From Treponema sp. (GTDB lineage Bacteria; Spirochaetota; Spirochaetia; Treponematales; Breznakiellaceae): a stretch of DNA of 5,372 nt. This document shows positions 4,576 through 5,372 of this stretch, in pieces (positions within the stretch are counted from its first letter, which is position 1; each line of letters starts with the position of its first letter). Below the pieces are notes generated by a model that was not told the DNA's origin, ran no database searches, and saw only the letters and a program-made list of their open reading frames with translations. The stretch covers positions 1-5,372 of the forward strand of contig JAIRNB010000002.1 of assembly GCA_031258265.1 (NCBI GenBank). Reading direction: 5' to 3'. The position numbers and the translations under genes were made by a program.

Positions 4576-5372
4576 ATGTCAAAAATTTCCGGCCAGGACC
4601 GGGCCCAATACCTGGAAAAAATTAAAAACTATCACACGTCTATAGAAACATGCCTGGACAAAGAAAAAGAGATACTCAATACCATAAAAAACAGCCCAGA
4701 GGATTCAACCTTCATGCGCCTGTCCCTGGTGGATGTGATGCTCAATCTTAGTTCCTATTACCTTATCCAAAACGGAGTGTCCCAATCGGTACTAAAACTT
4801 AAAAATGAGGATGCCCTGAACGAAGCCCGTAAATCTATTTATAAAAGCGTCATCTATCTTGAACAGATTGTCGGTAATCTGATAGACGCGCCGTTTTCGG
4901 AATATGAAGAGAAACTAGAGCAGATTACTTTTTTAAGTCCTCAACAGCGCTACTGTCTGATCCGGAAGATGGGATGCGCCATTTATCTTCTGGAAAACGC
5001 CTTTGGGGAGAACAGCAAATGGAAATGGGCCTTTGTGGATCTGGAGGGCCGTTACGCGGCGGCGGCAAAAAATATATTTAACCTGAGAACCGTGGTATCC
5101 AACATGGACCCCCGTTCACCGAATTACGCTCCCACGGTTTATCATCTGCGGCTTGTAAAAAAACTGCTTATGCAGGCGGCCAACCGGTACCGGGATCGCT
5201 ACGAGTTGTCCACCAGCAGGGTTAATGATTTTGAAATGGGTATCCGTTTTCTCAGCGCCCTCCGCCGGCTTCTCCTGGTTTTTGGAGAACAGGAAGAAGC
5301 CTGGACGGTAAAGCGGAAGCTGGATATTTGGGAATCAAAACTGAACAAGGATATTCAGCGCGATCCCGCGTA
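4576..5372 (+). CDS. Uncharacterised helical spirochaete protein (C-terminal end cut by window)
   Basis: An open frame of 265 codons runs from ATG 4576 to the edge, where the final two bases are TA. The next base decides whether this is a stop (TAA/TAG) or a Tyr codon, so the protein may be essentially complete at 265 residues. I do not recognise a family. The start is the first possible one, because the recN stop TAA (4561-4563) is in the same frame. AGGA abuts the ATG, so the ribosome binding site is poor and coupling to recN is plausible. The product looks all-alpha, charged and cytoplasmic: no signal peptide, no membrane span, many K/E/L/R residues, and amphipathic stretches such as EDALNEARKSIYKSVIYLEQ (79-98). 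A distinctive KWKWAFVDLEGRY segment (148-160) and two later tryptophans (W243, W252) could be landmarks. The GC content is clearly lower than in recN. By position it corresponds to T. pallidum TP0443, from memory. Confidence 0.85.
   Translation, partial: MSKISGQDRAQYLEKIKNYHTSIETCLDKEKEILNTIKNSPEDSTFMRLSLVDVMLNLSSYYLIQNGVSQSVLKLKNEDALNEARKSIYKSVIYLEQIVGNLIDAPFSEYEEKLEQITFLSPQQRYCLIRKMGCAIYLLENAFGENSKWKWAFVDLEGRYAAAAKNIFNLRTVVSNMDPRSPNYAPTVYHLRLVKKLLMQAANRYRDRYELSTSRVNDFEMGIRFLSALRRLLLVFGEQEEAWTVKRKLDIWESKLNKDIQRDPA

Overview
The window reads as spirochaete chromosome, most likely Treponema or a close relative. The gene order cheW, DegT/StrS-like protein, NAD kinase, recN, uncharacterised helical protein matches, as far as I remember, the T. 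pallidum block TP0439 to TP0443. The moderate to high GC content and heavy use of G/C-ending codons would fit a termite-gut type Treponema better than T. pallidum, but the species call is an inference.

Positions 1-264 hold no gene I can support. They carry three compact inverted repeats in a row (3-27, 64-84, 108-132), an A-rich stretch near 140-160, and then two candidate promoters and a good ribosome binding site in front of cheW. From 265 to the right edge, five genes run on the plus strand with gaps of 12, 11, -8 and 12 bases and no terminator between them, so they look like one transcription unit: cheW (265-738), a DegT-fold protein that appears to lack the catalytic lysine (751-1896), NAD kinase (1908-2834), recN (2827-4563), and an unknown all-helical protein whose last codon is cut by the window edge (4576-5372).

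The functions are mixed: chemotaxis signalling, NADP synthesis and double-strand-break repair. The layout looks like an inherited spirochaete gene block, not one pathway. cheW and the last gene are visibly less GC-rich than the three genes between them.

The points most worth following are the DegT-like protein without a Schiff-base lysine, the hairpin cluster upstream of cheW, a sigma-28-like box just before cheW, a structured and probably non-conserved NAD kinase tail that overlaps recN, and G homopolymers of 7 to 9 inside glycine codons of essential motifs. I saw no mobile element, CRISPR array, tRNA, rRNA or recognisable riboswitch, and nothing that clearly amounts to a new biological system.
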